Source: Bacilli bacterium
Lineage (GTDB): Bacteria > Bacillota_I > Bacilli_A > RF39 > UBA660
Length of the DNA stretch: 5,383 nt
Direction of reading: 5' to 3'
Assembly (NCBI GenBank): GCA_028685275.1
Contig: JAQUEG010000055.1
Location: forward strand, 1-5,383
The notes under the pieces were generated by a model. That model did no database searches. It was not told the origin of the DNA and worked only from the letters and a program-made list of their open reading frames with translations. Numbering within the stretch: the first letter of the stretch is position 1; the number at the start of each line of letters is the position of its first letter. This document shows positions 1-5,383 of the stretch, piece after piece. A program made the translations under genes and the position numbers.

Positions 1-652
1 CCATATGATTAATCATATCATCTAGGGCTTTTACAATATGATTCACTTCATCATAATCATTATTTTCCATTGCCTTTTCAAACTCACTAAAACGTTTTTC
101 AATATTTTCAAATTGTAATTCAATTGTATTAGTAACAAATCCAAAGTCTTCTTTCGTACTAATAAATTTTTGTAATAAATCACGATAAGATGCCTTTAAA
201 TTAGTCATAATATTACGATTTTTTTCTTCACTTAAAGTAATTTCTTTAATTTCATTTAATAAATAATTAGTTTTAAGATTAGCTTTATATAAATCTAATT
301 CAATTTTAGCAATTAAATTCATTAATTCTTTATATTTTTTTTGTTCCAATAAAAAATCTGCTTCTAATAACATATCATTAATACTAGATAAAGAAACATT
401 CTTGATTGTATCAAAACGACTACGCCAATTTTTAAACCGTTCTTCTATTTTTTCATTTTTAACTAAAGCTTCTACTTTTGATAATTCACTCATAATAGGA
501 GCACTAATAACTTTATTTTTATTTAATTCTAATGCTTCTATATCTTTTTTTAATCGTGATTTATGTATAAAACTCATAATATTTAAAATGACAATAATTA
601 AAAGCGCGGCCATTATAAAATAAGTAGTAATTTCTAAAACTAAACCATCCAT
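1..652 (-). CDS. ezrA: Septation ring formation regulator EzrA (N-terminal part, runs off the left edge)
   Basis: EzrA is a membrane-anchored negative regulator of FtsZ ring assembly and a scaffold of the division machinery in low-GC Gram-positives. The 217 visible residues are open with no stop. They show one N-terminal membrane helix (about residues 6-29, rich in L, I and V) followed by a basic segment (HKSRLKK), then a long charged helical region that fits the spectrin-like cytoplasmic coiled coils. The family signature is recognisable near residues 55-79: MSELSKVEALV followed by EERFKNWRSRFD, matching the EMSKIKHL...EEFFEKWREEWD stretch of Bacillus EzrA. EzrA is usually about 560-575 residues, so well over half is outside the window. 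The ATG at 652 is preceded by GGTGAT four bases upstream, and an in-frame stop lies further upstream. A second ATG at 648 is out of frame and stops at once. The gene is divergent from rpsD. Confidence 0.9.
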   Translation of the reverse strand, partial: MDGLVLEITTYFIMAALLIIVILNIMSFIHKSRLKKDIEALELNKNKVISAPIMSELSKVEALVKNEKIEERFKNWRSRFDTIKNVSLSSINDMLLEADFLLEQKKYKELMNLIAKIELDLYKANLKTNYLLNEIKEITLSEEKNRNIMTNLKASYRDLLQKFISTKEDFGFVTNTIELQFENIEKRFSEFEKAMENNDYDEVNHIVKALDDMINHM

Positions 653-679
653 TTTATCACCATCACTATCATTACTTGT

Positions 680-688
680 ATTTTATCA
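680..688 (-). promoter_or_regulatory. Candidate extended -10 promoter for ezrA
   Basis: On the minus strand the sequence TGATAAAAT has a TGn element directly before a TAAAAT hexamer, 28 bases upstream of the ezrA start. The position where a -35 box would sit is only a T-run, so this would have to act as an extended -10 promoter. It is the best candidate in the divergent region but is not strong. Confidence 0.4.
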
Positions 689-717
689 CATTTTGAGAAC
701 AAAAAAAAGTCTTTTTC

Positions 718-747
718 TTGACTAAAACGCTGTTTTAATACTATAAT
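718..747 (+). promoter_or_regulatory. Sigma-A-type promoter of rpsD
   Basis: TTGACT (718-723) and TATAAT (742-747) are separated by 18 bases, close to the vegetative consensus. Transcription would start at about 752-755, giving rpsD an untranslated leader of about 160 nt. It is divergent from the ezrA promoter, and the two core promoters lie about 30 bases apart. Confidence 0.85.
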
Positions 748-752
748 ATTAA

Positions 753-916
753 TGCTTAACATTTGAGCAGCATTATCTTATTCTTTATAACGTGTTTATT
801 TACCAACTGGTATTATTAGTAACTAGTGGCTGCCTAGTGAATATATTCAAAGTAAACACCCTATAAAGAAGGGATAACAGTTCAATGTTAACAATAAAAC
901 ATTGAAGGAGGAAAAA
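753..916 (+). promoter_or_regulatory. Structured rpsD 5' leader, probable S4 autoregulatory element
   Basis: In Bacillus subtilis rpsD is known to be repressed by its own product, S4, through a structured leader. This leader is of suitable length and strongly foldable. Visible helices form one long arm: 773-777 with 873-877, CTTTATA (783-789) with TATAAAG (862-868), and GTGTTTATT (792-800) with AGTAAACAC (851-859, one G-U pair). Inside it is ACTAG (822-826) with CTAGT (834-838). A second hairpin, TTCAATGTT (881-889) with AACATTGAA (898-906), ends exactly at the GGAGG Shine-Dalgarno (907-911). The extreme 5' end of the leader (758-766, AACATTTGA) could compete for the same 881-889 strand. The pairings are read from the sequence; control by S4 is inferred from the family. 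Confidence 0.7.
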
Positions 917-1519
917 ATGTCTAAATATACTGGTCCTAAGTACAAAAAAAGTCGTCGTGTTGGTTTTTCTATTTTAGAAAGTGGAAAGGAATTATTAAAA
1001 AAACCCTACCCACCTGGAGAACATGGTAAAGCTAGAAGACGCAAAATATCAGACTATGGTACACAGTTAATTGAAAAGCAAAAAGTAAGATTCATGTATG
1101 GTTTAACAGAACGTCAACTACATAAAACTTTTATTGAAGCAAAGAAAATGCGTGGAATTGTAGGGGAAGATTTCCTTAAATTATTAGAAAGTCGTTTAGA
1201 TAACGTTGTGTTTAGAATGGGACTTGCTAATACTAGAAGCGGTGCTCGTCAATTAGTTAATCACGGTCATATTCTAGTAAATGGTAAAAAAGTTGATATT
1301 CCATCATATAAATTAAAACCAAGTGATATAGTTGGGCTTAAAGAAAAAGCACATGATCACCCAGCAGTTTTAGGAGCTTTAGAAAAAATTTCTAGTCGCG
1401 TTTCCTATGTATCATTTGATCTTGAAAAAATGGAAGGTGTTTTCATAAGATACCCAGAACGCAATGAATTAAGTGCCGATATAAATGAATCATTAATTGT
1501 AGAATTCTATAGTAGATAA
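917..1519 (+). CDS. rpsD: 30S ribosomal protein S4
   Basis: S4 is a primary 16S rRNA-binding protein that nucleates assembly of the 30S body and helps guard decoding accuracy. The product is 200 residues, the same length as Bacillus S4. The N-terminal S4 region begins [13 protein letters not shown] and includes KPYPPGEHG, typical of the zinc-free form without the cysteine cluster. The S4 RNA-binding domain spans about residues 92-155, with [25 protein letters not shown] and the VDIPSY motif. The C-terminus ends in the family signature IVEFYSR. The chosen start is the ATG at 917, five bases after GGAGG (907-911). An in-frame TTG at 902 would add five residues but lies upstream of the ribosome binding site. 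It is transcribed alone from its own promoter and ends at a terminator. Confidence 0.98.
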   Translation: MSKYTGPKYKKSRRVGFSILESGKELLKKPYPPGEHGKARRRKISDYGTQLIEKQKVRFMYGLTERQLHKTFIEAKKMRGIVGEDFLKLLESRLDNVVFRMGLANTRSGARQLVNHGHILVNGKKVDIPSYKLKPSDIVGLKEKAHDHPAVLGALEKISSRVSYVSFDLEKMEGVFIRYPERNELSADINESLIVEFYSR

Positions 1520-1547
1520 AAAAAAGTGTCATTTTACACTTTTTTTC
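1518..1547. terminator. Bidirectional intrinsic terminator between rpsD and the convergent membrane-protein gene
   Basis: AAAAAAGTGT (1520-1529) pairs with ACACTTTTTT (1536-1545) around a six-base loop, CATTTT. The T-run after the arm on the plus strand and the A-run before it (T-run on the minus strand) let it work both ways. It starts within the rpsD stop codon, and its loop side carries the TGA stop (1529-1531) of the minus-strand gene. Confidence 0.85.
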
Positions 1548-1879
1548 TTATTTTTATTTAATAAAAATAATGATAAACCAACAATAACCATGTTACCAGC
1601 CGAATTAATTAAGGTTCTAATAGCATAGTAATCTTGATCTTTTTCTGATAGTTTGTATTTCTTATAACTATCTTGACAATTATCATTATTAGTTGGCACC
1701 TTTGGATCTTTTACATTACAATGGGACACTTCAAATTCCTCATATGTAAGAACTGGCATTTTAATAAATAAATCAACAAAACTACTATAGAAAAAGAAAA
1801 TAGCAATTACAAGCCAAACAATCAAAACTAAATTATTAATACGATGAATAATATCTCGATCTTTGCTAAATAAATTCAT
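1529..1879 (-). CDS. Small two-helix membrane protein of unknown function, paralogue B
   Basis: I do not recognise this 116-residue protein. It has a short basic N-terminus, a first membrane helix at about residues 15-38 (NLVLIVWLVIAIFFFY and on), a polar stretch of roughly 45 residues, a second helix at about 88-108, and a lysine-rich tail (KNKKK). The positive ends suggest both termini are cytoplasmic with the polar loop outside. The loop contains YEEFE and two cysteines, C54 and C68, which could form a disulfide. The upstream neighbour shares this plan: an NLVL..WL helix, VD, YEE.E, C, then DNC or NC, then Y..Y, so the two are tandem duplicates. Its ATG overlaps the neighbour's TAA by one base (TAATG), with an AAGGGGAG ribosome binding site inside the neighbour's 3' end, suggesting coupled translation. 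The TGA stop is inside the terminator stem-loop. Confidence 0.8.
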   Translation of the reverse strand: MNLFSKDRDIIHRINNLVLIVWLVIAIFFFYSSFVDLFIKMPVLTYEEFEVSHCNVKDPKVPTNNDNCQDSYKKYKLSEKDQDYYAIRTLINSAGNMVIVGLSLFLLNKNKKKSVK

Positions 1880-2244
1880 TATTTTGACTCCCCTTTCTTT
1901 TTGTTTAAGAAATAAAGAGCAGTTGAAACAATAATAACACTACCAAATGATGTTAGAATTGTTTTTTGATGATTATATTTATTATCCCGATTCATAATTA
2001 AATAATTTTGATATTGAGTTTCGCAATTATCTTGATAACCTTTATCTTCTTCTATGTAATAACAATTAATTATTTCATATTCTTCATAACTCATTTTTGA
2101 TTTTTGATAAAAATAATCAACCATATTAATATAAAAAATTGTAATTGAGCCAATTAACCATAAGAATAATACTAAGTTAGTAACTCTTAAAATTAAATCT
2201 TTTTCTTTTCCATATAAATTAAAATTAATCTTCACCCATATCAT
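1879..2244 (-). CDS. Small two-helix membrane protein of unknown function, paralogue A
   Basis: I do not recognise this protein of up to 121 residues. It has the same plan as the following gene: first membrane helix at about residues 22-46 (NLVLFLWLIGSITIFY and on), a polar loop with YEEYE and cysteines C61 and C74, a second helix at about 94-113, and a basic tail (NKKKGESK). Inferred topology is both ends inside with the cysteine loop outside. The start is uncertain. The ATG at 2244 is only three bases after GGAGG. A GTG at codon 5 lies 12 bases from GGAGG and would give an N-terminus closer in length to the paralogue. It lies 30 bases after the phosphoesterase stop codon with no terminator between, so it probably belongs to the tyrS transcript, with possible extra input from a weak local promoter. 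Confidence 0.8.
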   Translation of the reverse strand: MIWVKINFNLYGKEKDLILRVTNLVLFLWLIGSITIFYINMVDYFYQKSKMSYEEYEIINCYYIEEDKGYQDNCETQYQNYLIMNRDNKYNHQKTILTSFGSVIIVSTALYFLNKKKGESK

Positions 2245-2259
2245 TCTCCTCCTATTTTA

Positions 2260-2268
2260 ATTATATCA
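2260..2268 (-). promoter_or_regulatory. Possible extended -10 element before the membrane-protein pair
   Basis: The minus strand reads TGATATAAT, a TGn element followed by a perfect TATAAT, in the 30-base gap after the phosphoesterase gene. No -35 box is seen at the right distance. A transcript from here would have a leader of only about 10 nt before the ATG, with the ribosome binding site at its 5' end. In DNA this AT-rich such a match can arise by chance. Confidence 0.25.
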
Positions 2269-2274
2269 TATAAA

Positions 2275-3207
2275 TTATTGTTTAGTATCACCCAATAATA
2301 ATTTTATTACTTTTTCTTGATAATGAGATGGTATATAATTACTACTAGCCGCAATATGACCACCACCACCATTTTTAATCGCTATTTCTTTTACATTAAA
2401 ACCTTCTTTTATCGCACGATATGATATAGTTTTACGATAAAAATTAATAATAGCAACATAATCTAAATCATAATTTTGGTTTCTTAATACTTCCGCAATA
2501 TCATTACGATAACTTTCAGCAAAAACAATCCCTACTTTATTACCATCTAATGGAAAAATACACATATTAGCAATGGCTTTTTCTACATAAAGATTAACTT
2601 TTTGGACTTCAAGCATTATTAATTTTAATTCAGTATCAGTAAAATAAAATTCATTATTATTTATTACTTTATTAGTCATTTCATTAATATACATTTCTGA
2701 TTGATATATATTCATAAGAACTGTTAAATAATTAGCTAATTCATTATTATATTTATCTTTCCATTCCCATGTATCATATTGCCTTGTTAATTCAACAAAA
2801 GTATTTAAACTAGCAGTAGAACTTAAATACTTATTATTAACTAAATATTCATAAAATAAGCTAGTACCGCAACATTTCCCTTTTTCTTTTTTTACTTTAA
2901 TTGTAACCCAATCATAATTATAATCTTTATTTTTAGGATGATGATCAAAAATTAATACTTTATTACGTAATTGTTCATTAGCGTGTATTTTTAAAATAAG
3001 ATCATCATTTAGACATAAATCAGTAATAAAAATTTTATCATATACACTTAATTTATTTTCTTTATCACATTTAGAAAATCGTTCATCTATTTCATATACT
3101 TCACAAAGTTCATAAGTTAGATTATTAAATGCTAATTTAGATAACACCACCGCCCCTAAACCATCAATATCTGATTTATGAGTAAAAAGTAATACTTTCA
3201 TATTCAT
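2275..3207 (-). CDS. DHH/DHHA1 family phosphoesterase, probable NrnB-like oligoribonuclease
   Basis: The 310-residue protein has the metal-binding motifs of the DHH superfamily in order: THKSDIDG (residues 9-16), ITDL with D63, FDHHP (87-91, the DHH triad at 88-90), and an aspartate at D145 in the QYDTWEW stretch. A GKCCGTSL segment (110-117) precedes it. The C-terminal DHHA1 domain carries the substrate-binding glycine loop GGGGH (280-284) followed by AAS. Members hydrolyse phosphodiesters with manganese. The opening motif and overall layout resemble Bacillus NrnB (YngD), which degrades 2-5-nt RNAs, more than NrnA or the GdpP cyclic-dinucleotide enzymes, because no membrane or GGDEF domain is present. 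At 310 residues it is shorter than NrnB (about 400). It starts 16 bases after tyrS with no clear Shine-Dalgarno. A second ATG lies two codons in. The substrate is inferred. Confidence 0.85.
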   Translation of the reverse strand: MNMKVLLFTHKSDIDGLGAVVLSKLAFNNLTYELCEVYEIDERFSKCDKENKLSVYDKIFITDLCLNDDLILKIHANEQLRNKVLIFDHHPKNKDYNYDWVTIKVKKEKGKCCGTSLFYEYLVNNKYLSSTASLNTFVELTRQYDTWEWKDKYNNELANYLTVLMNIYQSEMYINEMTNKVINNNEFYFTDTELKLIMLEVQKVNLYVEKAIANMCIFPLDGNKVGIVFAESYRNDIAEVLRNQNYDLDYVAIINFYRKTISYRAIKEGFNVKEIAIKNGGGGHIAASSNYIPSHYQEKVIKLLLGDTKQ

Positions 3208-3211
3208 TCTA

Positions 3212-3235
3212 AAAAAATATTATTTAATATTTAAG
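3212..3235 (-). other. AT-only hairpin with T-run at the tyrS/phosphoesterase junction
   Basis: On the minus strand AAATATT and AATATTT flank a four-base AAAT loop, followed by a few more T residues. It spans the tyrS stop codon. With no G-C pair it would be a weak terminator at best, but it could attenuate read-through or affect initiation of the next gene, which lacks a ribosome binding site. Confidence 0.3.
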
Positions 3236-4450
3236 TAAATAATATTTTTTCTTTCCCTTTCTAATAATAATATATTTACTATCAATTGCCATATCCTTAT
3301 TAATTATAAATTTTAAATCAGTAACTTTATTACCATTTACAAATATTGCACCACTTGTAATAAATTCTCTCGCTTCTCTTTTACTAGTAACTATTTCTGC
3401 TTCTACTAATAAATCAACAAGATTAGAAGCATTAGTTAAATCGTAAATAGACATATCTTTAAATGATTGTTCTATTTCCTTGCCAGTTAATTGGGATATA
3501 TCACCACTAAATAAAGCATTAGTAATTTTAATTGCCTGTTCATAAGCTTCTTGACCATGAATAATCTTCACTACTTCTTCCCCTAATTTTTTTTGGGCAT
3601 TTCGTAGTTCTGGATTAGTTTCTAGTTCTATTTCTAATTTATCAATTTCTTCTTTGGTTAAAAAAGTAAACTTCTTTAAGTATTCAATTACCTTTTCATC
3701 TTCGGTATTAATAAAAAATTGATATAATTCATAAGGGGATGTCAAATTAGAATCTAACCAAACAGTTCCGGTTTCCGTTTTACCAAATTTAGTACCATCT
3801 GCTTTAGTAATTAAAGGCATCGTTAAAGCATACGCCTTTACATCTGTATGTATTTTACGAATTAGTTCTAAACCAGCAGTAATATTACCCCATTGATCTT
3901 GACCACCAATTTGTAATCGACAATTATATTTTTCATATAAATTTAAGAAATCAATTGCTTGTAATAACATATAAGAAAACTCAGTAAAAGTAATCCCTAC
4001 TTCTAATCTTCTTTTTACTGTTTCCTTACTTAACATATAGTTTACATTAAAATGTTTACCATAATCTCTTAAAAATTTAATAATATTGGTTTCACTATGC
4101 CAATCATAGTTGTTAATAATTTCACAATCAACAACCTTCTTCATTTGTTCTTTAACACTAACAATATTTTCTCTAATGGTATCAATGGAAATCATTGGTC
4201 TTTCGGCATTTGGTTTTGGATCACCAATTAAACCAGTTGCACCCCCTGCAATTAAAAGGGGATTATGCCCAGCATCCTTTAATCTTCTTGCTGTTAAAAG
4301 AGAGCAGAAATGACCAATATGTAAACTAGCTGCACTTGGATCAATCCCAATATAAAAAGTTATACTCCCTTCATTAAGTTCCTCAATTAATTGATCATCA
4401 CTAATATTATCAATTAAACCCCGCCATTGTAATTCTTCATATAACTTCAT
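3224..4450 (-). CDS. tyrS: Tyrosyl-tRNA synthetase
   Basis: This cytoplasmic class I aminoacyl-tRNA synthetase charges tRNA-Tyr with tyrosine using ATP. The 408-residue product is near the family length (about 420). The Rossmann catalytic domain has YIGIDPS (33-39, tyrosine-pocket and ATP-side residues), the HIGH signature at 44-47, GLIGDP (73-78), the tyrosine-binding segment YMLLQAIDF (160-168, isoleucine where tyrosine is common), IGGQDQWGNI (181-190), and KFGKT (221-225), the usual TyrRS form of the KMSKS loop. The C-terminal S4 RNA-binding domain (about 341-408) includes SKREAREFI and GAIFVNG. The ATG at 4450 follows AAAGGAGG with seven bases of spacing. It is the first gene of the minus-strand run and is controlled by a tyrosine T-box leader. 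Confidence 0.98.
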   Translation of the reverse strand: MKLYEELQWRGLIDNISDDQLIEELNEGSITFYIGIDPSAASLHIGHFCSLLTARRLKDAGHNPLLIAGGATGLIGDPKPNAERPMISIDTIRENIVSVKEQMKKVVDCEIINNYDWHSETNIIKFLRDYGKHFNVNYMLSKETVKRRLEVGITFTEFSYMLLQAIDFLNLYEKYNCRLQIGGQDQWGNITAGLELIRKIHTDVKAYALTMPLITKADGTKFGKTETGTVWLDSNLTSPYELYQFFINTEDEKVIEYLKKFTFLTKEEIDKLEIELETNPELRNAQKKLGEEVVKIIHGQEAYEQAIKITNALFSGDISQLTGKEIEQSFKDMSIYDLTNASNLVDLLVEAEIVTSKREAREFITSGAIFVNGNKVTDLKFIINKDMAIDSKYIIIRKGKKKYYLLKY

Positions 4451-4470
4451 TTTTATTCCTCCTTTATATT

Positions 4471-4497
4471 AAAAAAACATCCTGATTAAGGACGTTT
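4471..4497 (-). terminator. Conditional terminator of the tyrS T-box leader
   Basis: On the minus strand AAACGTCCT and AGGATGTTT (4497-4489 and 4483-4475, one G-U pair) flank the loop TAATC and are followed by a T-run. Its 5' arm is the strand used by the T-box antiterminator, so the hairpin should form when tRNA-Tyr is charged. It ends about 10 bases before the tyrS ribosome binding site. Confidence 0.92.
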
Positions 4498-4674
4498 ATA
4501 CGCGGTACCACCTTAGTTCATAACTATTGTTATGCGCTCAAACTTTAACGCAGTGAACGATTTGACTCCAAATATGTACTTCATTATCATTTCTTTCTTA
4601 GTTTTCACCAACCACTAAGTCTCTATTTTTAATAAAAAGATAACTACTATTATTTTTCCTCATCAAATAATTAT
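4471..4674 (-). promoter_or_regulatory. Tyrosine T-box riboswitch (tyrS leader)
   Basis: The leader senses uncharged tRNA-Tyr and controls termination before tyrS. The T-box core AAGGTGGTACCGCG is at 4514-4501. Its UGGU (4510-4507) would pair with the ACCA end of a tRNA with discriminator A, as in tRNA-Tyr. Stem I is visible: AGTA (4648-4645), GTTATC (4644-4639) pairing with GATAAT (4588-4583), the AGAGA bulge, and an apical stem CTTAGT/ACTAAG (4619-4614 with 4602-4597) holding GGTTGGTGAAA. The specifier side reads GAAGTACA, giving the tyrosine codon UAC at 4578-4576 followed by the expected A. A stem III candidate is CATAAC/GTTATG, 4519-4534. In the antiterminator AAGG pairs with CCTT and GCG with CGT (4494-4488), mutually exclusive with the terminator hairpin. 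Confidence 0.97.
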
Positions 4675-4680
4675 ATAATT

Positions 4681-4709
4681 AGTATATTATAGATATATAG
4701 GTTAGTCAA
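4681..4709 (-). promoter_or_regulatory. Sigma-A-type promoter of the tyrS transcript
   Basis: TTGACT (4709-4704) and TATACT (4686-4681) are separated by exactly 17 bases, and transcription would begin at about 4674, just before stem I of the T-box leader. A nearer TATAAT is only 12 bases from the -35 and is less likely. Confidence 0.85.
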
Positions 4710-4792
4710 CAATATTAATCTTATTAATATATAATTTATGGTTAATTTACAATTTTTTTACTATTATTTCTATAATATCATACGTTTTAATT
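4710..4792. other. AT-rich spacer with no recognised feature
   Basis: The 350-base gene-free stretch 4451-4800 is accounted for by the tyrS ribosome binding site, T-box leader and promoter up to 4709 and by the ytxH terminator from 4793. Between them I see only AT-rich sequence with no convincing promoter, hairpin or open frame. Confidence 0.6.
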
Positions 4793-4827
4793 AAAAAAAG
4801 TTAGGAACTTTTTTTTGTTTCTAACTT
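4793..4827 (-). terminator. Intrinsic terminator of the ytxH transcript
   Basis: On the minus strand AAGTTAGAAAC (4827-4817) pairs with GTTCCTAACTT (4808-4798), with one A-C mismatch, around an eight-A loop, and is followed by a run of T. It overlaps the last codons and TAA stop of ytxH, so the coding end doubles as the 5' arm. Confidence 0.8.
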
Positions 4828-5214
4828 CTTTATTACTTCTTGTGAAGCTTCTACTACTTTTTCTAATACATCTTTAGCAGTTTCTTGTAAAATTGGTGTC
4901 CCTTTTTCTTTTGCTAAATCTAAAAGTTCTTCGCCTTTTACTTTTAATTCATTTGCTTTTTGTTTTGCTGTTTTAATTACTTTTTCTTTATCTAATGCTT
5001 CTAATTCAGTTTGAATTTCTTCAATTTTAGTATCAAATTGAACTTTTAATTCTTCTAAATCAATTTTTTTTACTTGCTCTAATAATTCATCAATTTTTTT
5101 CTTTAAAGCTTTTCTGGTTTCACTTCCTTTTGCTGGTGCGAATAAAACACCTAACCCTGCACCTACTAATGCTCCTAACAAAAAGCGATTCTTTTTCTTC
5201 TTTTCTTTACTCAT
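4801..5214 (-). CDS. ytxH: YtxH domain-containing protein
   Basis: This 137-residue protein has the YtxH arrangement: a lysine-rich start (KEKKKKNR), a glycine-rich membrane segment at about residues 11-27 (FLLGALVGAGLGVLFAP) and the adjoining signature LFAPAKGSETR (24-34). A long charged helix follows (about 35-137), rich in K, E and L, likely coiled coil and cytoplasmic. In Bacillus, ytxH sits in a general-stress operon with ytxG and ytxJ; the molecular function is not established. Here it follows a DUF948-like gene and overlaps it by eight bases (ATGAGTAA), suggesting coupled expression. The ATG at 5214 is 12 bases after GGAGG (5231-5227), a longer gap than usual, but no closer start is available. 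Confidence 0.88.
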   Translation of the reverse strand: MSKEKKKKNRFLLGALVGAGLGVLFAPAKGSETRKALKKKIDELLEQVKKIDLEELKVQFDTKIEEIQTELEALDKEKVIKTAKQKANELKVKGEELLDLAKEKGTPILQETAKDVLEKVVEASQEVIKKLETKKSS

Positions 5215-5383
5215 CTTCTTTTTTTTCCTCCTTTTCTTTATTATATTTCTTTTTGAAAAATTTTAGGATAAAATTATTAACCCAGTCAATAATTTTAGCA
5301 CTTAGTAATGCTAAACCATCAGTAGTCTTATCAATAATATTAAAGATATTATTTAAAGATTTTACTTTATAATCTACATCTTT
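5207..5383 (-). CDS. DUF948/YtxG-like protein, C-terminal 58 residues (5' end outside the window)
   Basis: The frame is open from the window edge to the TAA at 5207-5209. The visible tail begins KDVDYKVKSLNNIFNIIDKT and passes through a moderately hydrophobic stretch (IIDWVNNFILKFF) to a highly charged end (KKKYNKEKEEKKEDE). The spaced D, V and N pattern near the C-terminus, and a position directly upstream of ytxH, fit the YtxG/DUF948 family, whose members have one N-terminal membrane helix and a coiled-coil body and occur beside YtxH in Bacilli. The diagnostic N-terminal helix is not in the window, so the family call rests mainly on context. Its last codons overlap the ytxH start. Confidence 0.6.
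   Translation of the reverse strand, partial: KDVDYKVKSLNNIFNIIDKTTDGLALLSAKIIDWVNNFILKFFKKKYNKEKEEKKEDE

Noticed and set aside
402..623. Plus-strand open frame of 73 codons
   Set aside because: It lies wholly opposite the ezrA coding sequence, has no ribosome binding site, and its composition is what the complement of a coiled-coil gene gives.
742..880. Small-molecule riboswitch upstream of rpsD
   Set aside because: No known metabolite-riboswitch core is visible, and S4 autoregulation of rpsD leaders is the established explanation.
902..916. TTG start that would extend S4 by five residues
   Set aside because: The added codons include the GGAGG ribosome binding site itself, and the ATG at 917 gives the standard 200-residue S4.
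1529..1531. TGA read as tryptophan (Mycoplasma-type code), suggested by the AT-rich composition
   Set aside because: Tryptophan is TGG throughout the window, no TGA occurs inside any gene, and this TGA ends a frame just after the membrane helix and lysine tail, inside a terminator.
4110..4313. Plus-strand open frame of 67 codons
   Set aside because: It is antisense to the conserved catalytic region of tyrS and has no ribosome binding site or recognisable protein features.
4678..4800. Possible small RNA or replication-type AT repeats between tyrS and ytxH
   Set aside because: The tract has no repeated unit, DnaA-box-like motif or promoter-hairpin combination beyond the tyrS promoter and ytxH terminator.
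5130..5372. Plus-strand open frame of 80 codons, rich in S, F and L
   Set aside because: It is the complement of lysine- and glutamate-rich codons in ytxH and the DUF948-like gene. It has no start signal.

Overview
The window is very AT-rich and looks like a chromosomal segment of a low-GC Gram-positive bacterium (Bacillota, class Bacilli or a Mollicutes-related lineage). The evidence is the gene content (EzrA, a 200-residue zinc-free S4, a T-box-controlled TyrRS, and YtxH with a DUF948-like partner), strong GGAGG ribosome binding sites and sigma-A-type promoters. Tryptophan is encoded by TGG and one gene ends at TGA, so the standard bacterial code fits better than the Mycoplasma code. A genus cannot be named from the sequence.

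Layout, left to right. (1) Positions 1-652, minus strand: the first 217 codons of ezrA, which runs off the left edge. (2) Positions 653-916: a divergent intergenic region with a weak ezrA promoter, a good rpsD promoter and a structured rpsD 5' leader of about 160 nt. (3) Positions 917-1519, plus strand: rpsD. It is followed by a compact bidirectional terminator that also holds the stop codon of the convergent gene. (4) Positions 1529-4450, minus strand: a tight four-gene run, in transcription order tyrS, a DHH/DHHA1 phosphoesterase and two small paralogous membrane proteins. It is preceded by a textbook tyrosine T-box riboswitch (4471-4674) and its promoter (4681-4709). (5) Positions 4801-5383, minus strand: ytxH and the 3' end of a DUF948/YtxG-like gene, overlapping by 8 nt and closed by an intrinsic terminator.

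The core order (ytxG-ytxH, tyrS, rpsD, ezrA) resembles the chromosomal neighbourhood of these genes in Bacillus, so this is mostly an ordinary housekeeping region. The accessory part is the set of three genes between tyrS and rpsD: the NrnB-like phosphoesterase and the two unrecognised two-helix membrane proteins with a conserved cysteine pair. Because no strong terminator separates them from tyrS, they are probably at least partly transcribed from the tyrosine-responsive promoter.

I saw no mobile element, CRISPR array, tRNA or rRNA. I do not see a clear new multi-gene system. The best candidates for something undescribed are the tandem membrane-protein pair and the apparent two-state rpsD leader.
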